Under the pieces are notes generated by a model that worked only from the letters and a program-made list of their open reading frames with translations, searched no databases and had not been told where the DNA came from. The translations under genes were made by a program, and so were the position numbers. From Aureibaculum algae (GTDB lineage Bacteria; Bacteroidota; Bacteroidia; Flavobacteriales; Flavobacteriaceae), in assembly GCF_006065315.1 (NCBI RefSeq), contig NZ_CP040749.1, positions 1 to 64,000 of the forward strand: a stretch of DNA of 64,000 bases. The letters run 5' to 3'. Of the stretch, positions 1 through 8,564 are shown one piece after another (positions within the stretch are counted from its first letter, which is position 1; every line of letters begins with the position of its first letter).

Positions 1-423
1 AAAATTAGCGATACCATGTTTTAAGTTGTTTTGCCAAGTACCTTCATATAAAGTACCGTTAGTATAATAGTATAATCCATAACCACTGCGAATACCGTAA
101 CTGTAGTTTCCTTTATATTTTGAGCCATCGTGCCAAACATAAACGCCTAATCCGTGTCTTTTGTCTTGCATCCATTGGCCTTCATAAATATCTCCATTGG
201 TCCAAGTATATTTACCTTCACCTTCACGGAGACCCGATTTCCAATATCCTTCATAAACACCTGTTTGATATTGCATGGTGCCCTTTCCGTTTTTACAATT
301 TCCAGAAATACATTCTTCAATTATAACTTTACTTTCTTGCTTTTCTTCACTGCTCTTAGCGTCATCTGCTTGAGCTAAGATGTATAAAGGAGATAATAAG
401 AATAAGAATATTAATTTTTTCAT
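1..423 (-). CDS. Secreted MORN-repeat protein (3' end beyond the window)
   Basis: The reverse strand from 423 reads as 141 uninterrupted codons and runs off the window start, so only the N-terminal part is seen. It opens with a signal peptide (MKKLIFLFLLSPLYILAQA), then a charged linker with a Cys pair (ECISGNC). At least four MORN repeats follow from about residue 50, recognisable as YEGYW, YEGQW, YKGNY and YEGTW spaced about 23 residues apart, each with a G-G-LY or G-G-YxW hairpin. MORN repeats form beta-hairpin solenoids; in flavobacteria such secreted proteins have no assigned reaction. The gene is convergent with nothing visible here and is followed (on its own strand) by sequence outside the window. 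Family call is firm, function unknown. Confidence 0.85.
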   Translation of the reverse strand, partial: MKKLIFLFLLSPLYILAQADDAKSSEEKQESKVIIEECISGNCKNGKGTMQYQTGVYEGYWKSGLREGEGKYTWTNGDIYEGQWMQDKRHGLGVYVWHDGSKYKGNYSYGIRSGYGLYYYTNGTLYEGTWQNNLKHGIANF

Positions 424-521
424 AAAATAATAGATTAAAAATATGTACTATAACGTTAAGTATTAAAATATAGTATAATTAGTAAAGAGAGTCTGTTTAA
501 AAATAGTAGAGTATTACGTTA

Positions 522-1277
522 TTAACCAACAATAGTAACAATAATACCTCTTTCTTGTAACTTTTTAACTAATGAAGTTGATATACCACCATCGGTAATA
601 ATTTGATCAACTTGTTCAATTCCGCAGATTTTTGCAAAGCTTTTTTTACCAAATTTAGAAGAGTCTGCTAGTACAATTGTCTTTTGTGCAGAGATCAACA
701 TTTTTTTATTAAGCTGTGCTTCTTCTAAACTCGTGGTAGATAGACCATAATCTAAATCAATACCGTCAACACCTAAAAATAACTTACTACAAGATACATT
801 CTCTAATATTTGAGCAGCATAACTGCCAATTACTGAAGCAGAACTATGTCTGACGTAGCCCCCTAATTGTAATATTTCTATATTTTTATGTTTGATTAAA
901 TGAAGTACAACATGCAAAGAAGAGGTTATTGCCGTTAATTTATTTTTTGGAGTAATAAATTTTGCCAAAGCTTGAACTGTGGTTCCTGAGGCAATCATTA
1001 TAGAGTCATTTTCATCAATTAATTTTGCTGCTGCTTGTGCAATTCCATTTTTTTCTTCAACCGAAATTTTTTCTTTTTCATTCACTTCTTTTTCGTTGAT
1101 ATAAGGGTTTTCTAAAGAAGCACCACCATGTGTTCTAAATAAAAGCCCTTTTGCCTCTAAAAGTGTTAAATCTTTTCGAATGGTTACAGCTGATACATTT
1201 AGTTGTTTACACAGATCTAACACCTCTATATATTTTACTTTGTTTAGAATGTCTAAAATAATTTGATGTCTATTCAT
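522..1277 (-). CDS. glpR: DeoR/GlpR-family transcriptional repressor
   Basis: A 251-residue protein of typical DeoR length. I chose ATG at 1275-1277 (MNRHQIILDIL) because the upstream extension to 1424 lacks homology and would swallow the promoter region. Residues 1-57 form the winged helix (VKYIEVLDLCKQLNVSAVTI RKD), followed by the family linker FRTHGGA near residue 65. The C-terminal sugar-phosphate-sensing (isomerase-like) domain has the conserved GTTVQALA, LGGYVRH and GVDGID motifs and ends with the KFGKKSFAKI and ITDGG signature. It is divergent from glpD-glpK-glpF, so it most likely represses glycerol catabolism, with glycerol 3-phosphate as inducer by analogy with E. coli GlpR. The symbol rests on family plus context. 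Confidence 0.85.
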   Translation of the reverse strand: MNRHQIILDILNKVKYIEVLDLCKQLNVSAVTIRKDLTLLEAKGLLFRTHGGASLENPYINEKEVNEKEKISVEEKNGIAQAAAKLIDENDSIMIASGTTVQALAKFITPKNKLTAITSSLHVVLHLIKHKNIEILQLGGYVRHSSASVIGSYAAQILENVSCSKLFLGVDGIDLDYGLSTTSLEEAQLNKKMLISAQKTIVLADSSKFGKKSFAKICGIEQVDQIITDGGISTSLVKKLQERGIIVTIVG

Positions 1278-1317
1278 ATTTAAATCTATTATTGATATAC
1301 CGACCTTAGTATATCTG

Positions 1318-1325
1318 CAAATATA
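1318..1325 (-). promoter_or_regulatory. Predicted glpR promoter -7 box
   Basis: On the minus strand the sequence is TATATTTG, a perfect match to the Bacteroidetes -7 consensus TAnnTTTG, about 40 nt upstream of the glpR start. An AAAACGAAAA box (1339-1348) lies just upstream, where the repressor could block this promoter (autoregulation). Inferred from sequence only. Confidence 0.5.
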
Positions 1326-1338
1326 ATTAAAATGAAAG

Positions 1339-1455
1339 AAAACGAAAAGTATAGAAGAGACTATTTGATCAAAATGACGAATAATATGAAAATATTTATT
1401 TCGTTTAGTTTCGTTTTGTTGCAAAAATTGTATATTTGAAATTCAAAACGAAAAA
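1339..1455. promoter_or_regulatory. GlpR operator array and glpD promoter
   Basis: The divergent glpR/glpD spacer holds four copies of a TTTCGTTT-type box: AAAACGAAAA at 1339-1348, TTTCGTTTAG at 1399-1408, TTTCGTTTTG at 1409-1418 and CAAAACGAAA at 1444-1453. Two are tandem with a 10-bp period (one helical turn), and the last is an exact 10-bp inverted copy of the third. They flank TATATTTG at 1431-1438, a perfect TAnnTTTG -7 box for glpD. The TTCG/CGAA core is what E. coli GlpR operators contain, so these are very probably repressor sites. Confidence 0.6.
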
Positions 1456-1472
1456 TTTAAAATAATATAGCA

Positions 1473-3041
1473 GTGAGTTTATATCAAAGAGAAACATTAG
1501 TTGAGCAATTACAGACAACCAAAAATTGGGATGTCATTATTATTGGAGGAGGAGCTTCGGGTTTAGGAATTGCCTTGGACAGTGTAACTCGTGGTTATAA
1601 AACGCTCTTATTAGAGCAAATTGATTTTGCAAAAGGTACATCGAGCCGGAGTACTAAACTAGTTCATGGAGGTGTGCGTTATTTAGCTCAAGGAAATATA
1701 GATTTAGTTAGAGAAGCGTTATATGAGAGAGGTCTTATGCTAAAAAATGCTTCACATTTGGTCAGTAATCAGTCTTTTATTATTCCAAATTATAATTTAT
1801 GGGATAGTTTAAAGTATACAGTAGGTTTAAAACTATATGATTTCTTAGCAGGTAAATTAAGTTTTGGTAAATCTGTTGGTATTAGCAAAACAACAACAAC
1901 ATCAAGGTTAACCACTATAAAACCTGATAAATTAAAAGGAGGAGTTGTGTATCACGATGGGCAATTTGATGATTCTCGATTAGCTGTCAATATTGCTCAA
2001 ACGAGCATTGAAAAAGGAGCTACAATACTAAATTATTGTAAGGTAACTGGCCTGTTGAAAGATGATGAAGGCATTGTAAATGGAGTTATTGCTCATGATA
2101 TTGAAACGGATAAATCGTACAAATTAAATGCAAGAGTTGTTATAAATGCAACTGGAGTTTTTACAGATGAAGTTTTACAAATGGATGATAACAAGGCAAA
2201 AAATATTGTCCGTCCTAGTCAGGGAATCCACTTGGTTTTAGACAAATCATTTTTACCAGGAAATGATGCCATTATGATTCCGAAAACGGATGATGGCAGA
2301 GTATTGTTTTTGGTGCCTTGGCATGATAAAGTTGTGGTTGGTACAACAGACACCTTGTTAGATAGCCATAGTTTAGAGCCAAAACCACTAGAGAAAGAAG
2401 TAGATTTTATTATAGATACTGCAAATAGGTATTTGAATAAAAAAGTAAGTAGAAAAGATGTATTGAGCATTTTTGCAGGGTTAAGACCTTTAGCTGCTCC
2501 AAAAGATAATTCTGAAAAGACCAAAGAAATATCTAGAAGCCATAAGATTATAGTTTCGAGTTCAGAATTAATAACCATAACTGGAGGCAAGTGGACTACC
2601 TACAGAAGAATGGCACAAGACACGGTAAATAAAGCCATAAGTCTTGGTAAATTACCCAATGAAATTTGTAAAACAAAAGATCAACTTATACATGGAGCTT
2701 TAGAAAATGTAGATAGATCTAATCACTTATACATTTATGGTACAGATCAGGTTCATATTGAGAAACTTATTAAATACGAACCTGAATTAGGTGAAAAATT
2801 GCATCCAAAACTTGACTTTACAAAGGCTGAAGTGGTTTGGGCTGTAAGAAATGAAATGTCAAGAACCATTGAAGATGTGCTAGCTAGACGTGTACGTATG
2901 TTGTTTTTAGATGCTCGGGCTGCAATTAGTTCGGCACCATTGGTTGCAGAAATATTAGCAAAAGAATTAGGGAAAGGTAAGGTTTGGGAGCGTCAACAAA
3001 TTGATGATTTTACAGCTATTGCCAAACAATACGTATTATAA
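1473..3041 (+). CDS. glpD: Aerobic glycerol-3-phosphate dehydrogenase
   Basis: FAD-dependent membrane-associated enzyme that oxidises sn-glycerol 3-phosphate to dihydroxyacetone phosphate and passes electrons to quinone. The 522-residue product has the Rossmann dinucleotide motif GGGASG at residues 25-30, the family stretch SSRSTKLVHGGVRYL, and the C-terminal GlpD domain with VRNEMSRTIEDVLARR. The start is GTG at 1473, the only start in frame near the end of the regulatory region; no ATG lies close by. It is the first gene of glpD-glpK-glpF, downstream of the TTTCGTTT operators, so induction by glycerol is expected. Length and motifs match the family fully. Confidence 0.95.
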   Translation: MSLYQRETLVEQLQTTKNWDVIIIGGGASGLGIALDSVTRGYKTLLLEQIDFAKGTSSRSTKLVHGGVRYLAQGNIDLVREALYERGLMLKNASHLVSNQSFIIPNYNLWDSLKYTVGLKLYDFLAGKLSFGKSVGISKTTTTSRLTTIKPDKLKGGVVYHDGQFDDSRLAVNIAQTSIEKGATILNYCKVTGLLKDDEGIVNGVIAHDIETDKSYKLNARVVINATGVFTDEVLQMDDNKAKNIVRPSQGIHLVLDKSFLPGNDAIMIPKTDDGRVLFLVPWHDKVVVGTTDTLLDSHSLEPKPLEKEVDFIIDTANRYLNKKVSRKDVLSIFAGLRPLAAPKDNSEKTKEISRSHKIIVSSSELITITGGKWTTYRRMAQDTVNKAISLGKLPNEICKTKDQLIHGALENVDRSNHLYIYGTDQVHIEKLIKYEPELGEKLHPKLDFTKAEVVWAVRNEMSRTIEDVLARRVRMLFLDARAAISSAPLVAEILAKELGKGKVWERQQIDDFTAIAKQYVL

Positions 3042-3094
3042 CTCAAAATAATTTTTAACATACAAACTACACTAACTAATTAAATTCACTAATT

Positions 3095-4609
3095 ATGGGA
3101 AAATACATACTGGCCTTAGATCAAGGTACAACAAGCTCCAGAGCGATTGTGTTTGATAAGAAAGGAAACATAATCTCAATTGCTCAAAAAGAATTTACAC
3201 AATATTTTCCAAAACCAGGATGGGTAGAACATGATCCAACTGAAATATGGTCCACTCAGGCAGGTGTAGCTACCGAAGCGATTGCTAAAAAAGGATTAAA
3301 TGTAGAAAATATTGCTGCCATAGGTATTACCAACCAGCGTGAAACGGTTGTGGTTTGGGATAAGAATTCAGGTCAACCCGTTTATAATGCTATTGTTTGG
3401 CAAGATAAACGTACTTCAGATTATTGTGATGAATTAAAGCTTCAGGGTAAATCTGAAATGATACGAGAAAAAACAGGATTGGTTATTGATTCTTATTTTT
3501 CGGGAACAAAGGTGAAATGGATTTTAGATAATGTAGAGGGTGCAAGAAAAAAGGCTGAAGACGGTGATTTGATTATGGGTACCATAGACACTTGGTTAAT
3601 TTGGAATTTCACTAAAGGTAATCAGCATGTTACAGATGTGACCAATGCGTCAAGAACTTTGTTGTTTAATATAAATACGATGGGTTGGGATGATGAGTTG
3701 TTAGAGTTGTTAACCATACCTAAAAGTATGCTCCCTGAGGTAAAACAGTCGAGTGAGGTTTATGGACATACGCAATCTACTTTTTATGACTCAAAAATTC
3801 CAATTGCAGGAATTGCCGGTGACCAGCAAGCGGCTTTATTTGGTCAAATGTGTACAAAGCCAGGCATGGTTAAAAATACGTATGGCACAGGATGTTTTAT
3901 GTTGATGAATATTGGTGAAAAACCGATTGTTTCAAAAAATAATTTACTTACAACCGTTGCATGGAAAATCAATGGCAAAACAACGTATGCATTTGAAGGA
4001 AGTGTTTTTATTGCGGGTGCCGTTGTGCAATGGTTACGAGATGGTTTAAAGATAATTCGCATGTCTGCTGATGTAGAAAATTTGGCAAGTTCCGTTGATA
4101 GTTCAGAAGGGGTTTACTTTGTTCCTGCATTTGCTGGGCTAGGAGCTCCGCATTGGAATCAGCATGCTCAGGGTACAATTTTCGGATTAACAAGAGGAAG
4201 TACAGATGCTCATGTTGCACGAGCCGCATTAGAATCTATAGCCTATCAAACCATGGACATTTTAAAAGCGATGGAAGCCGATTCGGGTATTACTATTAAG
4301 GAATTACGTGTAGACGGTGGGGCAACAGTGAACAATATGTTAATGCAATTTCAAGCTGACGTTCTAAATACAATAACTGTTCGTCCAAAAGTGGTGGAAA
4401 CAACAGCGATGGGAGCAGCTTTCTTGGCGGGCTTGGCCGTTGGGTATTGGGAAAGTCCTGATGAAATTCAAGAAATTTGGCAAACAGATAAGCATTTTAA
4501 ACCTACTGAAGATAGAAAACAAATTAAGGAAGAAATAAAAGGTTGGTATAGGGCTATTGATGCATTAGAGTATTGGACAAGAAATAATTCAGAAACAAAA
4601 AATAATTAA
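3095..4609 (+). CDS. glpK: Glycerol kinase
   Basis: ATP-dependent cytoplasmic kinase converting glycerol to sn-glycerol 3-phosphate, the GlpD substrate. At 504 residues it is the size of E. coli GlpK. It begins with the phosphate-1 motif DQGTTSSR (residues 9-16), contains [11 protein letters not shown] and WQDKRT near the substrate site, and has the second FGGY-family signature region [14 protein letters not shown] near residue 410. It lies 53 bp after glpD and 1 bp before glpF, so the three are one operon. No anomaly seen. Confidence 0.97.
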   Translation: MGKYILALDQGTTSSRAIVFDKKGNIISIAQKEFTQYFPKPGWVEHDPTEIWSTQAGVATEAIAKKGLNVENIAAIGITNQRETVVVWDKNSGQPVYNAIVWQDKRTSDYCDELKLQGKSEMIREKTGLVIDSYFSGTKVKWILDNVEGARKKAEDGDLIMGTIDTWLIWNFTKGNQHVTDVTNASRTLLFNINTMGWDDELLELLTIPKSMLPEVKQSSEVYGHTQSTFYDSKIPIAGIAGDQQAALFGQMCTKPGMVKNTYGTGCFMLMNIGEKPIVSKNNLLTTVAWKINGKTTYAFEGSVFIAGAVVQWLRDGLKIIRMSADVENLASSVDSSEGVYFVPAFAGLGAPHWNQHAQGTIFGLTRGSTDAHVARAALESIAYQTMDILKAMEADSGITIKELRVDGGATVNNMLMQFQADVLNTITVRPKVVETTAMGAAFLAGLAVGYWESPDEIQEIWQTDKHFKPTEDRKQIKEEIKGWYRAIDALEYWTRNNSETKNN

Positions 4610-4610
4610 C

Positions 4611-5348
4611 ATGACGCCATTTGTAGCAGAAATTATCGGAACTTTTTTCCTTATTCTTTTAGGAGGAGGGGTAGTAGCTAATGTTGTTTTAGAAAAAACC
4701 AAATCAAATGACCAAGGTTGGATGGTGATTACAACCGCCTGGGGTTTAGCTGTTTTTGTAGGTGTTGTAGTGGCGGGGCCATACAGTGGGGCTCATTTGA
4801 ATCCGGCAGTAAGTATTGGATTGGCTGTTGCAGGAAAATTTGAATGGAATTTGATTCCACTTTACGCTTTAGGTCAGTTTATCGGTGCTATGTTAGGTGC
4901 TTTAGGTGTTTGGTTAATTTATAAAGATCATTTTGAGGTAACTGAAGATGGAGAGGCTAAACGAGCTATTTTTTGTACGGCTCCAGCGATTAGGAACCCT
5001 AAATCAAATATTATTTCGGAAATCATAGGCACTTTTGTATTGGTATTCGTAGTACTTTATTTTACCAATGCATCATTAACAGAAACAGAAACTCCAATCG
5101 GTCTAGGTTCTCTTGGAGCATTACCTGTTGCCTTTTTAGTTTGGGTTATTGGTTTGTCACTTGGTGGTACTACAGGCTATGCAATAAACCCAGCACGTGA
5201 TTTGGGCCCTAGAATTATACATGCCATTTTACCGATTAAAAATAAGGCTTCTAATGATTGGGGTTATGCATGGATTCCTGTTGTCGGACCAATAATTGGA
5301 GCGTCATTAGCAGGTTTGCTGATGTTGGTATTATCAGCAAGCTTATAG
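4611..5348 (+). CDS. glpF: Glycerol uptake facilitator (aquaglyceroporin)
   Basis: Six-helix MIP channel of 245 residues that lets glycerol cross the inner membrane. Both half-helix motifs are present: HLNPAV (N64-P65-A66) and NPARDLGPR (N193-A195). The Asp after NPAR is the residue that marks glycerol facilitators rather than strict aquaporins. The start ATG at 4611 follows the glpK stop by one base, implying translational coupling. No glycerol-3-phosphate antiporter (glpT) is present in the window, so this locus takes up free glycerol rather than G3P. Confidence 0.95.
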   Translation: MTPFVAEIIGTFFLILLGGGVVANVVLEKTKSNDQGWMVITTAWGLAVFVGVVVAGPYSGAHLNPAVSIGLAVAGKFEWNLIPLYALGQFIGAMLGALGVWLIYKDHFEVTEDGEAKRAIFCTAPAIRNPKSNIISEIIGTFVLVFVVLYFTNASLTETETPIGLGSLGALPVAFLVWVIGLSLGGTTGYAINPARDLGPRIIHAILPIKNKASNDWGYAWIPVVGPIIGASLAGLLMLVLSASL

Positions 5349-5468
5349 TTGTTAGTGGGTTTCTCTATTGTTTAGAATAAATGCTAATCTTCTGTCTCAA
5401 GATATCGGACTTTCTTTTTTATCTTTACACAAAATGTCTAAAAAGAAACGACAGTTCAAACACTAAAC

Positions 5469-8267
5469 ATGAAAGTCATACAACTACTTTTATTGTTATT
5501 ATTACCATTGACATTTTTTGGTCAAGAAACTCCTCCTATATTAAAATTTTCATCAAACACATACCAAGCAGAAAATCAAAATTGGGCAGTTACGCAAAAT
5601 GCTGAAAATTTTATTTTTGTTGCTAATAACGAAGGTTTATTAGAGTACAATGGTGCAAAATGGATGCTTTATCCATCACCAAATAATACTATAATGCGGT
5701 CAATATTAGCTGTAAAAGATAAAATATTTACAGGGGCTTATATGGAGTTCGGGTTTTGGAAAAGAAATGACGAAGGATTATTAATTTACACTTCGTTGTC
5801 TGACAAAATAAAGTCTGAATTAATAGAAGATGAAAATATTTGGAATATTAAGGCTTTTGATAATTGGGTAATTTTTCAATCTTATGATCGATTGTATTTT
5901 TACAATGTAGAAAATAATGAACTCAATTACTTTACAGATAAGGGTAATTACTATCGCATTTTTGAGATAAATAACACTATTTATATTTTTAAAAATAATG
6001 GAAATTTATACAAACTCGAAATTGGTAAGGAGGTATTGATTGCACATATTCCAGATAGCTATAAGGTCAAATTTGTTTTAAATATTTTTGAAAGTGATAA
6101 TGAAGATCTCATTTTAGTAACCCGAAATAAAGGTTTTTTTAAAATTGGTAAAGAAGTTGTTACCAAATGGTCTATTTCGGGTGATCATATTTTTGATGAA
6201 TTTCAAATTTATAGTGGAGTTCAGCTCTTGGATAAAACCTATATGTTAGGAACAATTTCTGCTGGAATTATTCATTTATCTCAAGATGGTGAATTAATTA
6301 ACACTATTAACCAGTCTAATGGTCTTAGTAACAATACAATTTTAAACTTGTTTGAAGATGCTTCAGGTAACGTGTGGTCTGCCTTAGATAACGGAATAGA
6401 TTGTTTAAATATGCAATCTTATATTCGAGAATATAATGATAATGGGGGTACGGTTGGTACAACCTACAGTTCAATTATACATAATGGGAAATTGTATGTA
6501 GGTACCAATCAAGGCTTATTTTATAAGTCAACTTTGGTTAATGAACCCTTAAAACTAGTAGAAGGGACAAAAGGACAGGTTTGGTCGCTTTTTGTGTATG
6601 AAAATGAGTTGCTTTGTGGTCATACATCAGGCACTTTTCTTATTAAAGACAATACCTCTGAACAAATTTCTGATATTCCTGGTACGTGGAATTTTAGGGA
6701 GTTTCCAAATCATCCAGAGCTATTATTACAAGGCCATTATTCGGGTATGAGTATACTCGAAAGAAAGAATAATAAATGGGTCTTAAAGAATAAGATTAAG
6801 GGATTTGAAAACTCAGCTCGTTTTTTCGAAATTTTGGGTAATTCAGAAATATGGATTAATCATGAATACAAAGGAGTTTATAAATTATGGTTAAACAATA
6901 ATTACACTGCTTTTGAAAAAGTAATTCTTTTTTCTGATGTGCCGAAAGGCAAAGGCTCAAGTATTTTAAAATATGATGACGACTTGTTGTATAGCTATCA
7001 AGAAGGTGTTTTTAAGTTAACCGGTTCAGGAGAAAATTTTGTAAAAGATACGGCACTAAGTAAGTTAATAGTTAAAGACGAGTATATTTCTGGTAAACTG
7101 GTTAAGGATAGTAAACAGCGGTTGTGGTCGTTTAATAAATCAAGTATTAATTATGCTGAAAAGGGGCCAATTCCAGGTAAAATTGAAATAAAATCAATTC
7201 CTATTCAAAACTATTGGAGAAATACTACGGTTAGCTTTGAAAACATTACGCACTTAAAAGATAATTTATATATTATTGGAAAAACAAATGGGTATGTTTT
7301 AGTTGATCTGGATAAATATAATAAAACACCACATAAAATATTTCTAAATGATATTATTGTTAAGGCGAAGGATAGTGTTTTTAATGTTTTAGTGAATGAA
7401 AATGGGCATTTTAACTATAATGAAAATGTTTTACAATTCAATTTTAGTACACCAAGATATAATAAATACGAATTTGTAAATTATCAATACAAATTAGATA
7501 ATTACCAAACGGACTGGAGTAATTGGACAGCATCACCAAACGTAATCTTTGATAAATTGCCATTTGGTGGTTATACCTTCACGGTTAGGTCTAAAGTAGG
7601 TAATCAAGTTTCAGATAATACTGTTAATTATACTTTTGAAATAGCAAGACCGACATATTTATCAAATTTTGCAATTGGAGGGTATCTGTTATTGATACTG
7701 ATTTCTGGATTTATAACGCATCGTTTGTACAAAAGACATTATAAAAAACAGCACTTAGAGCTTATTGAACAAAATCAACGTCAGATAGAAGTTAATAGAA
7801 TAAGTAATGAGCAAGAGGTAATAAAGCTGAGAAATGAAAAATTAAATCAAGAAATAGAGAGTAAAAACAGAGAATTAGCCATTTCAACAATGAGTATTGT
7901 CAAAAGAAATGAAGTTTTACGAAAGGTAAAGAAAGAGTTGAAAAGTAATATTGGCTTATCTAAGGATGATGATGTGTTTAAATTGATTGATAAAAACTTA
8001 GAAAACACCAAAGATTGGAATTTGTTTAAGGATGCTTTTAATAGTGCTGATAAAGATTTTCTTAAAAGAGCAAAAATCTTATACCCTGATTTAACACACA
8101 ATGACTTGAAATTCTGTGCTTATTTAAGATTAAATCTATCTTCAAAAGAGATTGCTCCTTTGTTAAATATTTCAGTAAAAAGTGTTGAGGTTAGACGGTA
8201 TCGATTGCGAAAGAAAATGAAACTAAAACATGAAATTAACCTCACAGATCATATTTTGGACATTTAG
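5469..8267 (+). CDS. Triple-tyrosine / LuxR-type HTH membrane regulator
   Basis: A 932-residue one-component-like sensor regulator. It has a signal peptide (cleaved after about residue 18) and a long periplasmic region resembling the two-component-regulator propeller repeats (for example GLSNNTILNLFEDASGNVW). A Y_Y_Y domain (about residues 660-725, VNYQYKLDNYQTDWSNW) follows, then one membrane helix (about 731-752), a coiled coil (about 755-830) and a C-terminal LuxR/GerE-like helix-turn-helix (about 875-925, LSSKEIAPLLNISVKSVEVR). No histidine kinase or receiver domain is present. Proteins of this architecture sit beside SusC/SusD pairs in flavobacteria and are thought to sense released oligosaccharides. 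It is co-directional with the PUL 297 bp downstream and is the likely activator. Confidence 0.85.
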   Translation: MKVIQLLLLLLLPLTFFGQETPPILKFSSNTYQAENQNWAVTQNAENFIFVANNEGLLEYNGAKWMLYPSPNNTIMRSILAVKDKIFTGAYMEFGFWKRNDEGLLIYTSLSDKIKSELIEDENIWNIKAFDNWVIFQSYDRLYFYNVENNELNYFTDKGNYYRIFEINNTIYIFKNNGNLYKLEIGKEVLIAHIPDSYKVKFVLNIFESDNEDLILVTRNKGFFKIGKEVVTKWSISGDHIFDEFQIYSGVQLLDKTYMLGTISAGIIHLSQDGELINTINQSNGLSNNTILNLFEDASGNVWSALDNGIDCLNMQSYIREYNDNGGTVGTTYSSIIHNGKLYVGTNQGLFYKSTLVNEPLKLVEGTKGQVWSLFVYENELLCGHTSGTFLIKDNTSEQISDIPGTWNFREFPNHPELLLQGHYSGMSILERKNNKWVLKNKIKGFENSARFFEILGNSEIWINHEYKGVYKLWLNNNYTAFEKVILFSDVPKGKGSSILKYDDDLLYSYQEGVFKLTGSGENFVKDTALSKLIVKDEYISGKLVKDSKQRLWSFNKSSINYAEKGPIPGKIEIKSIPIQNYWRNTTVSFENITHLKDNLYIIGKTNGYVLVDLDKYNKTPHKIFLNDIIVKAKDSVFNVLVNENGHFNYNENVLQFNFSTPRYNKYEFVNYQYKLDNYQTDWSNWTASPNVIFDKLPFGGYTFTVRSKVGNQVSDNTVNYTFEIARPTYLSNFAIGGYLLLILISGFITHRLYKRHYKKQHLELIEQNQRQIEVNRISNEQEVIKLRNEKLNQEIESKNRELAISTMSIVKRNEVLRKVKKELKSNIGLSKDDDVFKLIDKNLENTKDWNLFKDAFNSADKDFLKRAKILYPDLTHNDLKFCAYLRLNLSSKEIAPLLNISVKSVEVRRYRLRKKMKLKHEINLTDHILDI

Positions 8268-8564
8268 ACTGTTTTAAAAGACCTATTTTAACCATACTTT
8301 GCCACTACATTACTATTTTATTTTTCTTTTTACATCATACACAAAAAATTCATTATTCATTATTTGATAGTGGTATAAGTGGTTATTTGATAAAAATTGA
8401 TATCATTTTTTGAGTATTTCTATTGTATGTTTTTTGTATGGGTGATTTTTGGGTTAAATTTAATACTTAACTTATATTTAACAAACACTTAATATTAGGT
8501 TCATTTCGGTTCATTGGTATGTCCATAATATTGAAAACTTAAATAAAATAAACTCAAATTACTT
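8268..8564 (+). other. Leader/promoter region of the PUL 1 susC
   Basis: About 300 bp of AT-rich non-coding DNA. No terminator is obvious after the regulator gene. TAATATTG at about 8527-8534 is a one-mismatch -7 box some 30 bp before the susC start, and ATTTCGGTTCATTGG lies just upstream of it. I see no clear palindrome to assign as the regulator site. Confidence 0.3.

Noticed and set aside
1278..1424. 49-residue N-terminal extension of the DeoR regulator
   Set aside because: It covers the promoter and operator boxes and precedes the normal first helix of the family.
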